The notes: generated from the sequence alone by a model not told the origin. A stretch of 64,000 nt of DNA from Eubacteriales bacterium (GCA_030524135.1 JAUNHA010000004.1:22336-86335), one strand, 5' to 3'; shown: positions 1-8,983, counted from the first letter of the stretch. Program-made: numbers and translations.

Positions 1-2
1 TT

Positions 3-179
3 TCGGGGTTGTTTTTCTCCCGGGCAAAGTCGGCGCGCGGGCCGGCATTCTATCTGATCTACGCGCAGCTCTGTTTTTATCTGTTGTTTTCATTTTTTAC
101 GACCTGGTTTTCCAATCCGGCGACCTGGTTCTATTTTGGGGTGAGTATGCTGATCGGTCTTTTCCTCTGGAGGAGGTAA
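3..179 (+). CDS. C-terminal end of an integral membrane protein (partial)
   Basis: An open frame enters from the left edge and ends at the TAA at 177-179, giving about 58 residues. It is very hydrophobic and aromatic: one long membrane segment starts after an Arg/Lys-rich loop, a second follows, and the tail ends in Trp-Arg-Arg. The stop codon overlaps the AGGAGG ribosome binding site of the next gene, so the two are probably co-transcribed and translationally coupled. Too little remains to assign a family; a polytopic transporter or polysaccharide polymerase end would both fit. Confidence 0.6.
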   Translation, partial: SGLFFSRAKSARGPAFYLIYAQLCFYLLFSFFTTWFSNPATWFYFGVSMLIGLFLWRR

Positions 180-183
180 TGCT

Positions 184-1362
184 ATGACGGCAAAACAGTG
201 TATCAAACTTTTACTGAATATTTTCGTTCCTGCGGCAGGGCTTCTTTTGCTGATTTTCGTGGTGCCGCGGATCGTCCTGTTTTTCATGCCCTTTGTGCTT
301 GGATATCTGGTCGCAATGCTGGCAAACCCGCTCGTGACGTGGCTGCAGAAACGGATTTCCCTGAAGCGCAAGCATTCGTCCCTGTTCATTACGGTCGCTG
401 TGCTTGCAGTGGTGATCTTTGTTCTGTACTTTGTCATTTCGCGGCTTTTCAGAGGTGCAATGGGAATTGCGAAGGATCTTCCGCTCTATTATGAGGAACT
501 CAGGATTACGGCGCAGAGCCTGTTTTCGGAGTACCGCGGCCTGCTCGAACGCATTTCACCGGCGCTTGTGAGCGCGCTCGGAAGCCTCAGCAGCAATTTC
601 AATGAGACCGTCTCAAATCTGCTGACGCAGGCGGCCTCTCCCACAGTTTCCTTCGCGGGAAGCGCGGTGCGTTCCGTACCCCTTATTTTTATCAACTCGC
701 TGATCTTTCTGCTGTCCGCATTCTGTTTCATCACGGAGTGGGAGAGCATCCAGAGTTTCCTGAAGCGCAGCATGCCGAAGACCGTAAAGGGATATTTTCT
801 CTTTCTGAAGCAGGATCTAAAAAAAATATTCGGCTCCTGGCTTCTGGCGCAGTTTAAGATCATGTTTGTGGTATTTGCCGTCCTTGCGGCCGGATTTTTG
901 CTGCTTTCCGTAAAATACGCGCTGCTGCTTGCGGCACTGACCGCTTTCCTCGATTTTCTTCCCGCCTTCGGCGTTGGCTTCATCCTCTGGCCGTGGATCC
1001 TGCTCTCCCTTCTGAAGGGCAGATTTGTCATGGCGCTCTCACTCGCGGGACTGTACATTCTGACCCAGGCCGTGCGGCAGGTGCTTCAGCCGAAGATCAT
1101 GGGGGACACGATGGGGCTTCCGCCGCTCTGGACACTGTTCTTTCTGTTTATCGGATTTAGGTTCTACGGGATCGCCGGCATGATCTTTTCGGTTCCGGTC
1201 GGAATGTTCTTTCTGAGCCTTTACCGCTACGGAATCTTTGACGGAATGCTCCGCGCAGCCGGTGAGCTGGCGGCACAGGTGGGCAGACTGATGCAGCCCG
1301 TTGGGGAAAATGAAGAAAAAAATGAGGAAATAAGAGAAAAAAAGAAGGAAAACGGGGCTTAA
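184..1362 (+). CDS. ytvI: AI-2E family / YtvI-like integral membrane protein
   Basis: A 392-residue polytopic membrane protein with about eight hydrophobic segments. The arrangement is that of the AI-2E family: two N-terminal helices, a soluble amphipathic stretch (about residues 95-160), then a C-terminal bundle with the DFLPAFGVG and QPKIMG motifs. Within Firmicutes this size and pattern matches the sporulation protein YtvI, whose transported substrate is unknown. The ATG has a perfect AGGAGG seven bases upstream, overlapping the stop of the preceding gene. The C-terminus is a charged Glu/Lys tail. The AI-2E family call is solid; the YtvI assignment is inferred from resemblance. Confidence 0.7.
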   Translation: MTAKQCIKLLLNIFVPAAGLLLLIFVVPRIVLFFMPFVLGYLVAMLANPLVTWLQKRISLKRKHSSLFITVAVLAVVIFVLYFVISRLFRGAMGIAKDLPLYYEELRITAQSLFSEYRGLLERISPALVSALGSLSSNFNETVSNLLTQAASPTVSFAGSAVRSVPLIFINSLIFLLSAFCFITEWESIQSFLKRSMPKTVKGYFLFLKQDLKKIFGSWLLAQFKIMFVVFAVLAAGFLLLSVKYALLLAALTAFLDFLPAFGVGFILWPWILLSLLKGRFVMALSLAGLYILTQAVRQVLQPKIMGDTMGLPPLWTLFFLFIGFRFYGIAGMIFSVPVGMFFLSLYRYGIFDGMLRAAGELAAQVGRLMQPVGENEEKNEEIREKKKENGA

Positions 1363-1366
1363 TTTT

Positions 1367-1395
1367 TTGACAAATAGAAAAGATAAGACTATACT
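1367..1395 (+). promoter_or_regulatory. sigma-A type promoter for the DUF6465 gene
   Basis: TTGACA at 1367-1372 and TATACT at 1390-1395 are separated by exactly 17 bases, five bases after the stop of the upstream gene. The start point would be near 1402, giving a leader of about 75 nt. Confidence 0.8.
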
Positions 1396-1475
1396 AGGGG
1401 AGTAATGGTCATGAAGCTTTTTTGGTGGCCGGAAGAAATTATCTGATGGTTTTATTACGTTAGGAGGAATTGGAT

Positions 1476-2042
1476 ATGGCAAAGCAGAGTGAGCCGCTTG
1501 GAAACCTCAGGGGAAGCTGGGCCGAGGGCGTGGACAAGATCAAGGATACCGCAAAGGACCTTGGAGAAAAAGCGAAGGAAGCAAAGGATGATGCTGTGAA
1601 GATGGCAAAGGAAGTAAAGAACGATACTGCGAAAAAAGCCAAGGCACTGACCAAGACCGGTAAGAACGTCGTTGCGAAGACCCGTGCGAAGGCTGAAAAG
1701 GCCGGTGAAGAGGTCGCTGCGGATGTAAAAGAGGAAGTAAAGAAGGCAGAGGCCGTTGTTGAGAAGCTTGAAAAGCCGGTCAAGGCACCGAGAGCGAAGA
1801 AGGCACCGAAGGCTCCGAAGCAGGCTTCCGTAGCAAGAAATCTAAAGACAAAGCTTGTATTCCAGTTTGACGGAAAAGACGTAGATGCCGATGCTGTCAT
1901 GAAGAAGGCTGAAAAAGCGGCACAGAAGGTATGTAAGGATAAGCAGGTTAAGTCGCTCGAGGTATATGTAAACGGCCACGAGAATGCGGCTTACTATGTA
2001 GTGAACGGCGAGGGCGGAGACGATTACCGCATCGAGCTGTAA
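1476..2042 (+). CDS. DUF6465 family protein with a Lys/Ala-rich histone-like N-terminus
   Basis: A 188-residue protein. Residues about 15-120 are extremely rich in Lys, Ala, Glu and Val, with repeated short AKKA/KAEK-type motifs like those of histone H1-type or phasin-like proteins. The last 75 residues form a compact domain ending in a YYVVNGEGGDDYRIEL-type strand that I recognise as DUF6465, common in Lachnospiraceae. The ATG at 1476 is eight bases from AGGAGG; a TTG at 1470 lies too close to the ribosome binding site. The gene is monocistronic, with its own promoter and a terminator-like hairpin. The function is unknown; the basic tail suggests nucleic-acid or surface binding, which is inference. 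Confidence 0.75.
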   Translation: MAKQSEPLGNLRGSWAEGVDKIKDTAKDLGEKAKEAKDDAVKMAKEVKNDTAKKAKALTKTGKNVVAKTRAKAEKAGEEVAADVKEEVKKAEAVVEKLEKPVKAPRAKKAPKAPKQASVARNLKTKLVFQFDGKDVDADAVMKKAEKAAQKVCKDKQVKSLEVYVNGHENAAYYVVNGEGGDDYRIEL

Positions 2043-2058
2043 GCAATGATCGGAAAAT

Positions 2059-2099
2059 GCGGGCAGAACCCTTGGAGACAGGACTGCCCGCTTCATTTT
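2059..2099 (+). terminator. intrinsic terminator after the DUF6465 gene
   Basis: An eight-base perfect stem, GCGGGCAG (2059-2066) with CTGCCCGC (2084-2091), is followed by TTCATTTT. The loop is long (17 nt) and the T run imperfect. Confidence 0.6.
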
Positions 2100-2128
2100 A
2101 ACCTGAGACAGCAGACGGAGAAGACTGA

Positions 2129-3397
2129 ATGAAAATACTGCCGCAGGAATATCTCGACAGGATGCGCGGCTATCTCGGCGCATCGTTTGATTCATTTTTA
2201 CATTCTTATGACGAGCCCCCGAAGAAGGGACTTCGTTTTCACACGGACAGAATCAGAAAAGAGACCATGGAGCGCCTGATCGGAGAATGGCATTTAAGGA
2301 AGGTGCCCTGGTGCGAGACCGGATACTACTATGAGGAGACCGGTCCTTTTTCCGTGCGTCCGGGCCGCTCTCCCTATCATGACGCGGGCCTCTACTATAT
2401 CCAGGAACCGTCCGCCATGCTTCCGGGAGCGCTTGCAGCGCCGGAAAAGACGGACGCGGTGCTGGATCTGTGCGCGGCGCCGGGCGGAAAGACGACGCAG
2501 ACAGCGTGTTCCGCAGGCTTTGTGCTTTCCAATGAATATGTCAGAAAGCGGGCGCAGATCCTCAGCTCGAACGTTGAGCGCATGGGTCTTGCGAATGTGA
2601 TCGTGACCTCTGCATCCGCAGGCGCGCTCTCCGCGCTGTTCCCGGAGTTCTTTGATGTTATACTGGTGGATGCGCCCTGTTCCGGCGAGGGCATGATGCG
2701 CAGGGATGAGATCGCTGTTTCGGAATGGAGCAGTGAAAATGTAGTGCTCTGCGCAAGGCGGCAGGAGGAGATCCTGGAAGAGGCATACAGGATGCTGAGA
2801 CCAGGCGGCAGGCTGGTCTATTCGACCTGCACGTTCGAGCCCTCAGAAAACGGCGGACAGGCAGAACGCTTCCTTTCCCGTCACCGGGATCTTGCGCTGC
2901 TTTCGGAGGAGACGCTGTATCCGCATCTGTGCGAAGGCGAGGGGCATTACTGTGCGGTCTTCCGAAGAAGCGGGGAAGCAGGCGGGAGTAAGGAAGGACA
3001 GGAGGAGGCGCTTAAGAGGCTTCGCAGAGCGCGCATTCCGATCCTGCGCGCGGGCGTGGAGCCCGGCGAGTGGATCGCCGGAAAGCACAGGGGCGAAAAG
3101 CGCTATGAACCGTCCCATGCAGAAGCGCTCGCACTGCGTTCCGGGGATCTGGAAGGAACCTGTTTCCTCAATCTGCTTTCGGAGCACACCGCGCTTTCCT
3201 ATCTGCGCGGCGAAAGCCTGAATCTGGATGTGCTGCCGGAGGATTCGTATGCACTTCATGCGGAGGGGAAAAACGCCGCAGGAGATACAAAGGGTTACCT
3301 TCCGGTCTGCTATGACGGATATCCGCTGGGATGGGGGAAACTGGTCGGCAGGACGGTGAAAAATCACTATCCGAAAGGCCTCAGACGAATGTCCTAA
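2129..3397 (+). CDS. RsmF/RsmB-NOP2 family rRNA cytosine-C5 methyltransferase
   Basis: A 422-residue SAM-dependent RNA m5C methyltransferase. Motif I (LDLCAAPGGKTT) is at residues about 112-123. The two family cysteines are visible: DAPCSGEG (Cys184) and STCTF (Cys234, the expected nucleophile). The region after residue 270 matches the RsmF-type C-terminal extension with a PUA-like RNA-binding end. It most likely methylates a 16S rRNA cytosine; the exact position cannot be read from sequence. The ATG at 2129 follows a GGAGAAG. It is flanked by terminators on both sides, so probably transcribed alone. Confidence 0.85.
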   Translation: MKILPQEYLDRMRGYLGASFDSFLHSYDEPPKKGLRFHTDRIRKETMERLIGEWHLRKVPWCETGYYYEETGPFSVRPGRSPYHDAGLYYIQEPSAMLPGALAAPEKTDAVLDLCAAPGGKTTQTACSAGFVLSNEYVRKRAQILSSNVERMGLANVIVTSASAGALSALFPEFFDVILVDAPCSGEGMMRRDEIAVSEWSSENVVLCARRQEEILEEAYRMLRPGGRLVYSTCTFEPSENGGQAERFLSRHRDLALLSEETLYPHLCEGEGHYCAVFRRSGEAGGSKEGQEEALKRLRRARIPILRAGVEPGEWIAGKHRGEKRYEPSHAEALALRSGDLEGTCFLNLLSEHTALSYLRGESLNLDVLPEDSYALHAEGKNAAGDTKGYLPVCYDGYPLGWGKLVGRTVKNHYPKGLRRMS

Positions 3398-3400
3398 AAA

Positions 3401-3438
3401 AGCGAAGAAAAGGGAATAAAATTTCTCGCTATTTTTTC
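3401..3438 (+). terminator. intrinsic terminator after the rRNA methyltransferase
   Basis: AGCGA (3401-3405) pairs with TCGCT (3426-3430), extended by GAAA/TTTC with one bulge, and a run of six Ts follows at 3432-3437. Confidence 0.6.
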
Positions 3439-3449
3439 TGGTTTTTCAC

Positions 3450-3478
3450 TTTAATCCGCTTTAGAAATATGTTATACT
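3450..3478 (+). promoter_or_regulatory. promoter of the Na+ decarboxylase operon
   Basis: An extended -10 element, TG-T-TATACT (3470-3478), has a weak TTTAAT -35 17 bases upstream. Placed 33 bases before the first gene of the operon. Confidence 0.6.
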
Positions 3479-3510
3479 TTTCACGAACTTTTCAGAATGG
3501 AGGATAAAAT

Positions 3511-4914
3511 ATGGCAAACACAGAAACAACTGCACATAAAAGAGTGGCTTCACTGCTCGATGCGCAGAGTTTTGTAGAGATCGGCGCCCGCGTTGTATCG
3601 AGGCTTGCTGACTGTGACGCGTCCCTTGAGAAGCAGGGAGACGGCGTGGTATGCGGCTATGGTACGATCGGAGGACAGCTGGTTTATGTTTACGCACAGG
3701 ATGCAGAGAGCTTCGGCGGTTCGATCGGGGAGATGCATGCGAAGAAGATCGGCAGACTTTATGATATGGCGGCAGCTATGGGAGCTCCGGTCATCGCACT
3801 TGTGGACTGCAGCGGCGTAAGGCTTGCGGAAGGCAACGATTCCCTGTTCGGCTTTGGAGACCTGTTCCTCAAGCAGGCGAAGATCAGCGGTGTGGTTCCG
3901 CAGATCACGGCAGTCTTCGGCTCCTGCGGCGGCGGAATGGCAGTCAGTGCCTCCATGGCTGATTTTGTATTTATGGAAGAAAAGAACGCAAAGCTTTTCC
4001 TGAACAGCCCGAACGCGGTGCTTGGAAATTATGAGGAGAAGTGCGATACGGCTTCTGCCGGTTATCAGTCGGCAAAGACGGGTCTTGCAGACTTTACCGG
4101 AAGCGAGGAAGAGGTGCTTTCAGGCATCAGAGATCTGATCTCCGTACTTCCGCAGAACAATGAGAGCGATCTTTCCTACGATACCTGTGACGACGACTTA
4201 AACCGCGCGGTAACGGGCATCGAAAACTGCGGGGACAAGGCTGAGATGCTGAAGCTGATCTCCGACGGCGGAAAGTTTATTGAAGTAAAGAAGGACCATG
4301 CTCCGGGCATGACGGCAGGCTTTATCCGCCTGAACGGACAGACCGTCGGCGTGGTTGCAAATAATGATAAAAAGATCACGCATTTTGCATGCAAGAAGGC
4401 GATTCATTTTGTGAACTTCTGTGACGCGTTCAGCATTCCGCTTCTGGTACTTGCGGATGTAGACGGATTTGCACAGGATTCCTGCAATGAGCGTCAGCTT
4501 GCGCGCGCGCTCGGAAAGCTCGGCTTTGCGTTTGCGCAGGCAAGCGTGCCGAAGCTCACGATCGTGACCGGACACGCCTATGGCACCGCAGGTCTCATTA
4601 TGAACTCCAAGGCGCTCGGCGCGGATCTGGTTTACGCATGGGAAAATGCGGACATGGGCCTTATGGATCCGGATACCGCAGCAAAGATCGTATTCGCAGC
4701 AGAGATCGAAGCGGCTTCCGACAAGGCGGCAAAGGCAGCAGAGCTCGCAGCGAAGTACAGAAAGCTCCAGTCCTCCTCCGAGGCCAATGCGCGCCGCGGC
4801 TATATCGACGATATCATCGCGCCCGCGGAGACGAGACAGAGAGCGATCGCGGCATTTGAGATGCTCTATACCAAGAGCGCGGCGCAGATCAGCAGAAAAC
4901 ACGGCACGGTTTAA
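3511..4914 (+). CDS. acyl-CoA carboxyltransferase subunit (methylmalonyl-CoA decarboxylase alpha / 12S-like)
   Basis: A 467-residue carboxyltransferase with two crotonase-fold halves. The first contains the GSCGGGMAVSASMADF oxyanion/CoA region (about residues 130-150) and the second GHAYGTAGLIMNSKALGADL (about residues 352-372). This layout is shared by methylmalonyl-CoA decarboxylase alpha, the 12S transcarboxylase subunit and the propionyl-CoA carboxylase beta chain. It is about 40 residues shorter than the usual 510. It would move CO2 between an acyl-CoA (methylmalonyl-CoA is the likeliest) and the biotin carried by the protein encoded at 5706. First gene of a five-gene operon; the ATG has a GGAGG seven bases upstream. 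The acyl-CoA specificity cannot be fixed by eye. Confidence 0.75.
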   Translation: MANTETTAHKRVASLLDAQSFVEIGARVVSRLADCDASLEKQGDGVVCGYGTIGGQLVYVYAQDAESFGGSIGEMHAKKIGRLYDMAAAMGAPVIALVDCSGVRLAEGNDSLFGFGDLFLKQAKISGVVPQITAVFGSCGGGMAVSASMADFVFMEEKNAKLFLNSPNAVLGNYEEKCDTASAGYQSAKTGLADFTGSEEEVLSGIRDLISVLPQNNESDLSYDTCDDDLNRAVTGIENCGDKAEMLKLISDGGKFIEVKKDHAPGMTAGFIRLNGQTVGVVANNDKKITHFACKKAIHFVNFCDAFSIPLLVLADVDGFAQDSCNERQLARALGKLGFAFAQASVPKLTIVTGHAYGTAGLIMNSKALGADLVYAWENADMGLMDPDTAAKIVFAAEIEAASDKAAKAAELAAKYRKLQSSSEANARRGYIDDIIAPAETRQRAIAAFEMLYTKSAAQISRKHGTV

Positions 4915-4926
4915 GGAGTGAAGCGA

Positions 4927-5691
4927 ATGAAGGATAAAATAAAGCGGATCCTGCTCGCCTGCATGCTGGTGCTTGGAATAACGGTGCTTGCGGGCTGCCA
5001 GGCGGCGGAGGAGACAGAGACTCTGGATCCTTCGATCGAGATGCAGCTTGAACAGCAGGCAGAGGCTTTCGCACAGCAGATCATCGGATTTGACGATGAG
5101 CAGATCGATGAAATGATCGAGGAATTCAATCTTGACCAGGAGACCGTATATTCGGCAGGACTGAATGCCTGGAAGAGCGTAAAGAAGGACCTTGGCGCCT
5201 ATGTTGCGACCGAGGGCTCCGAGACGGAGAAGCTGGATGACGGCGGATACCGTACGACGCTCGATATGCAGTTTGAGAAGCGCAACTGCGAGTTCGTTCT
5301 CGCTATCGACAGAAAGATGGCAGAGGTAACGGAGATCAACTTCACGGCGGAATATTCGCTCGGTGAGATCATGTCACAGGCGGCAGGAAACCTGGTAGTC
5401 GGCATGGGAACGGTATTTGTCGTTCTGACGCTCATCATGTTTGTGATCGCGGCATTTAAGTTTATTCCGCAGGATCTCGGACAGAAGAAGGAAAAACAGC
5501 CTGCGGCTCCGGCGGCACCTGCTCCGGCAGCAGCGCCTGCGGCGGTACCGGCAGCGGACAGCAATGAAATCGAAGCAGTCATCGCGGCGGCAATCGCGGC
5601 CTATGAAGCGGACTGCGGCAGACCGGCGGGCGAGACGCTTGCAAACGGCCTTGTCGTACGCTCGATCAGAAGAGTATCTAAGAGAGGATAA
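4927..5691 (+). CDS. OadG/MmdD-like decarboxylase subunit with a lipoprotein N-terminal domain
   Basis: A 254-residue protein that starts with a lipoprotein signal (LAGC lipobox, Cys about residue 23). A charged extracellular domain of about 120 residues follows. Then come one membrane helix (residues about 155-180), an Ala/Pro-rich linker, and a C-terminal IEAVIAAAIAAYE helix with a VRSIRR ending typical of OadG-family subunits. OadG proteins are normally about 80-130 residues, anchor the complex and bind the carboxyltransferase, so the lipoprotein half is an addition. The ATG at 4927 is eight bases from AAGGAG; an upstream GTG at 4918 lies inside that ribosome binding site. Family placement rests on context plus the C-terminal segment. 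Confidence 0.7.
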   Translation: MKDKIKRILLACMLVLGITVLAGCQAAEETETLDPSIEMQLEQQAEAFAQQIIGFDDEQIDEMIEEFNLDQETVYSAGLNAWKSVKKDLGAYVATEGSETEKLDDGGYRTTLDMQFEKRNCEFVLAIDRKMAEVTEINFTAEYSLGEIMSQAAGNLVVGMGTVFVVLTLIMFVIAAFKFIPQDLGQKKEKQPAAPAAPAPAAAPAAVPAADSNEIEAVIAAAIAAYEADCGRPAGETLANGLVVRSIRRVSKRG

Positions 5692-5705
5692 TAAGGAGAC
5701 ATATT

Positions 5706-6074
5706 ATGAAGAATTATACGATTACCGTAAATGGCAATGTTTATCAGGTTACTGTAGAAGAAGGCACCGGCGCGGCAGTACCGGCAGCAGCGGTTTCGGC
5801 AGCGGCACCTGCACCGGCGGCGGCTCCTGCAGCAGCACCGGCAGCATCCGGCGCTAAGGGCGGCGTGACCGTTACGGCGCCGATGACCGGAAAGGTTCTC
5901 TCCGTAAAGGCATCCGCAGGTCAGGCAGTGAAGAAGGGGGACGTGCTCCTTGTGCTTGAGGCCATGAAGATGGAAAACGATATCGTAGCGCCGCAGGACG
6001 GCACGGTTGCGAGCATCGACTGCGCGGCAGGCGATTCCGTAGAGACCGGCGCGGTACTTGCAACCCTCAACTAA
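5706..6074 (+). CDS. biotin carboxyl carrier protein of the Na+ decarboxylase
   Basis: A 122-residue biotinyl protein. A short N-terminal segment (residues 1-20) is followed by an Ala/Pro hinge (about 22-50) and a biotinyl domain carrying the classic EAMKMEND site, with Lys88 as the biotin acceptor. It shuttles carboxyl groups from the carboxyltransferases to the membrane beta subunit. The Ala/Pro hinge resembles that of the preceding subunit, and the low-complexity DNA of the two genes may recombine. The gene begins 15 bases after its neighbour with a good GGAGA ribosome binding site. Confidence 0.9.
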   Translation: MKNYTITVNGNVYQVTVEEGTGAAVPAAAVSAAAPAPAAAPAAAPAASGAKGGVTVTAPMTGKVLSVKASAGQAVKKGDVLLVLEAMKMENDIVAPQDGTVASIDCAAGDSVETGAVLATLN

Positions 6075-6193
6075 AGCTTATCACAGTCAGAGGGGCATGA
6101 ACGGCTGTCATCCGCAGGCCTGCCGGAAGGCAGAGGGCGGAGGAGCCGGGACTGTCCGGTGTCCCGGGGGACACGGAATGGAGGAAAACATAA

Positions 6194-7342
6194 ATGGATT
6201 TACTCGGAACATTTACGAATCTGCTTGAGCAGACTGCGTTCTTTCATCTGACATGGGGTAACTTTGTCATGATCGCGGTGGCCTTTGTCTTCCTGTATCT
6301 TGCGATCAGGAAGGGATTTGAGCCGCTCCTGCTCATTCCGATCGCGTTCGGTATGCTTCTCGTAAACATCTATCCGGATATCATGTATTCGGCAGACGAG
6401 ACCCCGAACGGCGTCGGCGGGTTATTATGGTACTTTTTCCAGCTTGACGAGTGGACGATACTTCCGTCCCTCATCTTTATGGGCGTCGGCGCGCAGACCG
6501 ATTTCGCGCCGCTTATCGCGAACCCGAAGACCTTTCTTCTGGGTGCGGCAGCCCAGTTCGGTATTTATGCTGCATACTTTGTAGCGATCCTGTTAGGATT
6601 TAACGGAAAGGCAGCCGCCGCCATTTCCATCATCGGAGGAGCTGACGGACCGACATCTATCTTCCTTGCGAACAAGCTCGGAGAGACGGCTCTGCTCGGA
6701 CCGATCGCGGTTGCGGCATATTCCTATATGGCGCTCGTGCCGATCATCCAGCCGCCGATCATGAAGGCGCTTACGACGGAAGAAGAACGCAAGATCCGCA
6801 TGGAAAACCTGCGTCCTGTTTCCAAGCTCGAGAAGATCCTCTTCCCGATCGTCGTAACCGTCGTTGTCTGCCTGATTCTTCCGTCCACGGCTCCGCTTGT
6901 CGGCATGCTGATGCTCGGAAACCTGTTCAAGGAGTCGGGTGTTGTAAAGCAGCTGCAGGAAACGGCTTCAAACGCGATGATGTTCATCGTCGTAATCCTG
7001 CTCGGTACCTCTGTCGGCGCGACCACCTCTGCAGAGGCGTTCCTGAATGCGGATACGCTTAAGATCGTAGCGCTCGGCCTGATCGCGTTTGCATTCGGTA
7101 CCGCGGCCGGTGTTGTGCTCGGTAAGGTAATGTGCAGGCTCTCGGGCGGCAAGATCAACCCGCTGATCGGTTCGGCAGGCGTATCTGCAGTGCCGATGGC
7201 AGCCCGTGTTTCCCAGAAGGTCGGCGCGGAAGCTGATCCGACGAACTTCCTGCTCATGCACGCAATGGGACCGAACGTGGCAGGCGTTATCGGAACCGCG
7301 GTTGCGGCCGGTACGTTCATGGCGGTATTCGGCGTAAAGTAA
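6194..7342 (+). CDS. sodium-ion-translocating decarboxylase beta subunit
   Basis: A 382-residue polytopic membrane protein of the OadB/MmdB/GcdB family. Visible family signatures are [15 protein letters not shown] (about residues 150-165) and, near the C-terminus, [16 protein letters not shown] and [14 protein letters not shown]. These line the Na+/carboxybiotin site in the family. It decarboxylates carboxybiotin and pumps Na+ outward. The 119-base gap before it contains a small hairpin (6159-6164 with 6169-6174, loop CGGG) just upstream of the GGAGG, which could tune expression relative to the soluble subunits; that is speculative. Confidence 0.92.
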   Translation: MDLLGTFTNLLEQTAFFHLTWGNFVMIAVAFVFLYLAIRKGFEPLLLIPIAFGMLLVNIYPDIMYSADETPNGVGGLLWYFFQLDEWTILPSLIFMGVGAQTDFAPLIANPKTFLLGAAAQFGIYAAYFVAILLGFNGKAAAAISIIGGADGPTSIFLANKLGETALLGPIAVAAYSYMALVPIIQPPIMKALTTEEERKIRMENLRPVSKLEKILFPIVVTVVVCLILPSTAPLVGMLMLGNLFKESGVVKQLQETASNAMMFIVVILLGTSVGATTSAEAFLNADTLKIVALGLIAFAFGTAAGVVLGKVMCRLSGGKINPLIGSAGVSAVPMAARVSQKVGAEADPTNFLLMHAMGPNVAGVIGTAVAAGTFMAVFGVK

Positions 7343-7377
7343 GCAGCTTAGATATTGATTGATATGGAGGAAATAGA

Positions 7378-8784
7378 ATGGCAGATATAGAGAAAAAGCC
7401 GGTTAAGATCGTGGAAACCATCCTTCGTGACGCGCAGCAGTCTCTGATCGCGACGCGCATGCCGACCGAGGAGATGCTCCCGATCATCGATAAGATGGAT
7501 CAGATCGGATACTATGCGGTAGAGTGCTGGGGCGGTGCGACCTTCGATTCCTGCCTGCGCTTCCTGAAGGAGGATCCGTGGGAGAGACTGAGAAAGCTGC
7601 GTCAGGGCTTCAAGAATACGAAGCTTCAGATGCTGTTCCGCGGACAGAACATTCTCGGATATAACCACTATGCGGACGACGTGGTAGAGTACTTCGTTCA
7701 GAAGTCGATTGCAAACGGTATTGATATCATCCGTATCTTCGACTGCCTGAATGACGTCAGAAATCTGGAGACGGCTGTAAAGGCGACCAAGAAGGAAGGC
7801 GGACACGCACAGATCGCGCTCTGCTACACCCTTGGAGACGCATATACGCTGGACTACTGGAAGGGGCTTGCAAAGCGCATTGAGGATATGGGTGCGGATT
7901 CCCTGTGCATCAAGGACATGGCGGGACTGCTCTGCCCGTATCCGGCGGTTGAGCTCGTAAAGGCGCTGAAGGAGGGAACTACGCTCCCGATCGACATTCA
8001 TACGCATTATACCTCAGGTATGGCTTCGATGACCTATATGAAGGCAGTCGAGGCAGGCGCGGACATCATCGACTGCGCATGCTCACCGCTTTCCCTCGGT
8101 ACTTCCCAGCCTTCTTCCGAGGTTATGGTAAAGGCATTCCAGGGCACGCCGTACGATACCGGTCTCGACGTTGAGAAGATGACCGAGATCTGCGACTACT
8201 TTGAGCCGTATAAGGAAGAAGCACTTAAGAGCGGTCTGCTCAATCCGAAGGTAATGGGCGTAAATGTCAATACGCTGAAGTATCAGGTACCGGGCGGCAT
8301 GCTTTCAAACCTCGTAAAGCAGCTCTCCGATGCGGGACAGGCAGACAAGCTTCAGGCAGTGCTCGAAGAGATCCCGCGCGTAAGAAAAGACTTCGGCGAG
8401 CCGCCGCTCGTAACGCCGTCCTCCCAGATCGTGGGAACGCAGGCTGTTATGAACGTGCTTTCGGGCGAGCGCTACAAGATGGTTCCGAAGGAGTCGAAGA
8501 AGCTTGCCATGGGTGAATTCGGCCAGACCGTTAAGCCGATGGATCCGGAAGTGCAGAAGAAGATCGTAGGCGACGAGACCCCGATCACCTGCAGACCGGC
8601 AGACCTGATCAAGCCGCAGCTTGCAGGCTTCGAGAAGGAGATGGCGCAGTACAAGCGTCAGCCGGAGGACGTGCTGTCCTACGCGCTTTTCCCGAACGTT
8701 GCGAAGGAGTATTTTGAGTACAGAGAGACTCAGGATACCGGTATCGACAAGGCGAAGGTAAAGGACGGAGCATATCCGGTATAA
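7378..8784 (+). CDS. oxaloacetate decarboxylase alpha / pyruvate carboxylase-type carboxyltransferase subunit (5S-like)
   Basis: A 468-residue carboxyltransferase of the DRE-TIM barrel type. Metal and catalytic residues are visible: ILRDAQQS (Asp18), LCIKDMAG (Lys179, expected to be carbamylated) and DIHTHYTSG (His208, His210). It ends after the conserved C-terminal carboxyltransferase region and lacks the biotinyl domain found in full-length OadA, so it must use the separate carrier encoded at 5706. It would exchange CO2 between oxaloacetate/pyruvate and biotin. Last gene of the operon, followed by a strong terminator. Confidence 0.88.
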   Translation: MADIEKKPVKIVETILRDAQQSLIATRMPTEEMLPIIDKMDQIGYYAVECWGGATFDSCLRFLKEDPWERLRKLRQGFKNTKLQMLFRGQNILGYNHYADDVVEYFVQKSIANGIDIIRIFDCLNDVRNLETAVKATKKEGGHAQIALCYTLGDAYTLDYWKGLAKRIEDMGADSLCIKDMAGLLCPYPAVELVKALKEGTTLPIDIHTHYTSGMASMTYMKAVEAGADIIDCACSPLSLGTSQPSSEVMVKAFQGTPYDTGLDVEKMTEICDYFEPYKEEALKSGLLNPKVMGVNVNTLKYQVPGGMLSNLVKQLSDAGQADKLQAVLEEIPRVRKDFGEPPLVTPSSQIVGTQAVMNVLSGERYKMVPKESKKLAMGEFGQTVKPMDPEVQKKIVGDETPITCRPADLIKPQLAGFEKEMAQYKRQPEDVLSYALFPNVAKEYFEYRETQDTGIDKAKVKDGAYPV

Positions 8785-8841
8785 CTCGCTGAACCTTAAG
8801 GCAACGGCCTTTTGGCAGATGAGACAAGACTAAAATGTGAG

Positions 8842-8897
8842 ACCCGTGTTTTCCGGGAAACGCCGCAGGGCATTCTTCCGGAAGGCATGGGTTTTTG
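8842..8897 (+). terminator. intrinsic terminator of the Na+ decarboxylase operon
   Basis: A long stem pairs 8842-8856 (ACCCGTGTTTTCCGG) with 8878-8892 through several G-U pairs, and is followed by TTTTTG. It closes the operon. Confidence 0.75.
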
Positions 8898-8945
8898 TAT
8901 ATTTTACGGTTTTCTTACGGTAAAATGATAATTTGCCGCATCTTA

Positions 8946-8974
8946 TTGAAAAAAGCCCGGCGGAATTTTATAAT
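8946..8974 (+). promoter_or_regulatory. promoter of the glucosaminidase gene, nearly leaderless
   Basis: TTGAAA (8946-8951) and TATAAT (8969-8974) have 17-base spacing. The expected start point (8981-8982) is only about three bases before the ATG at 8984, leaving no room for a ribosome binding site. Confidence 0.65.
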
Positions 8975-8983
8975 AGGCTCATT

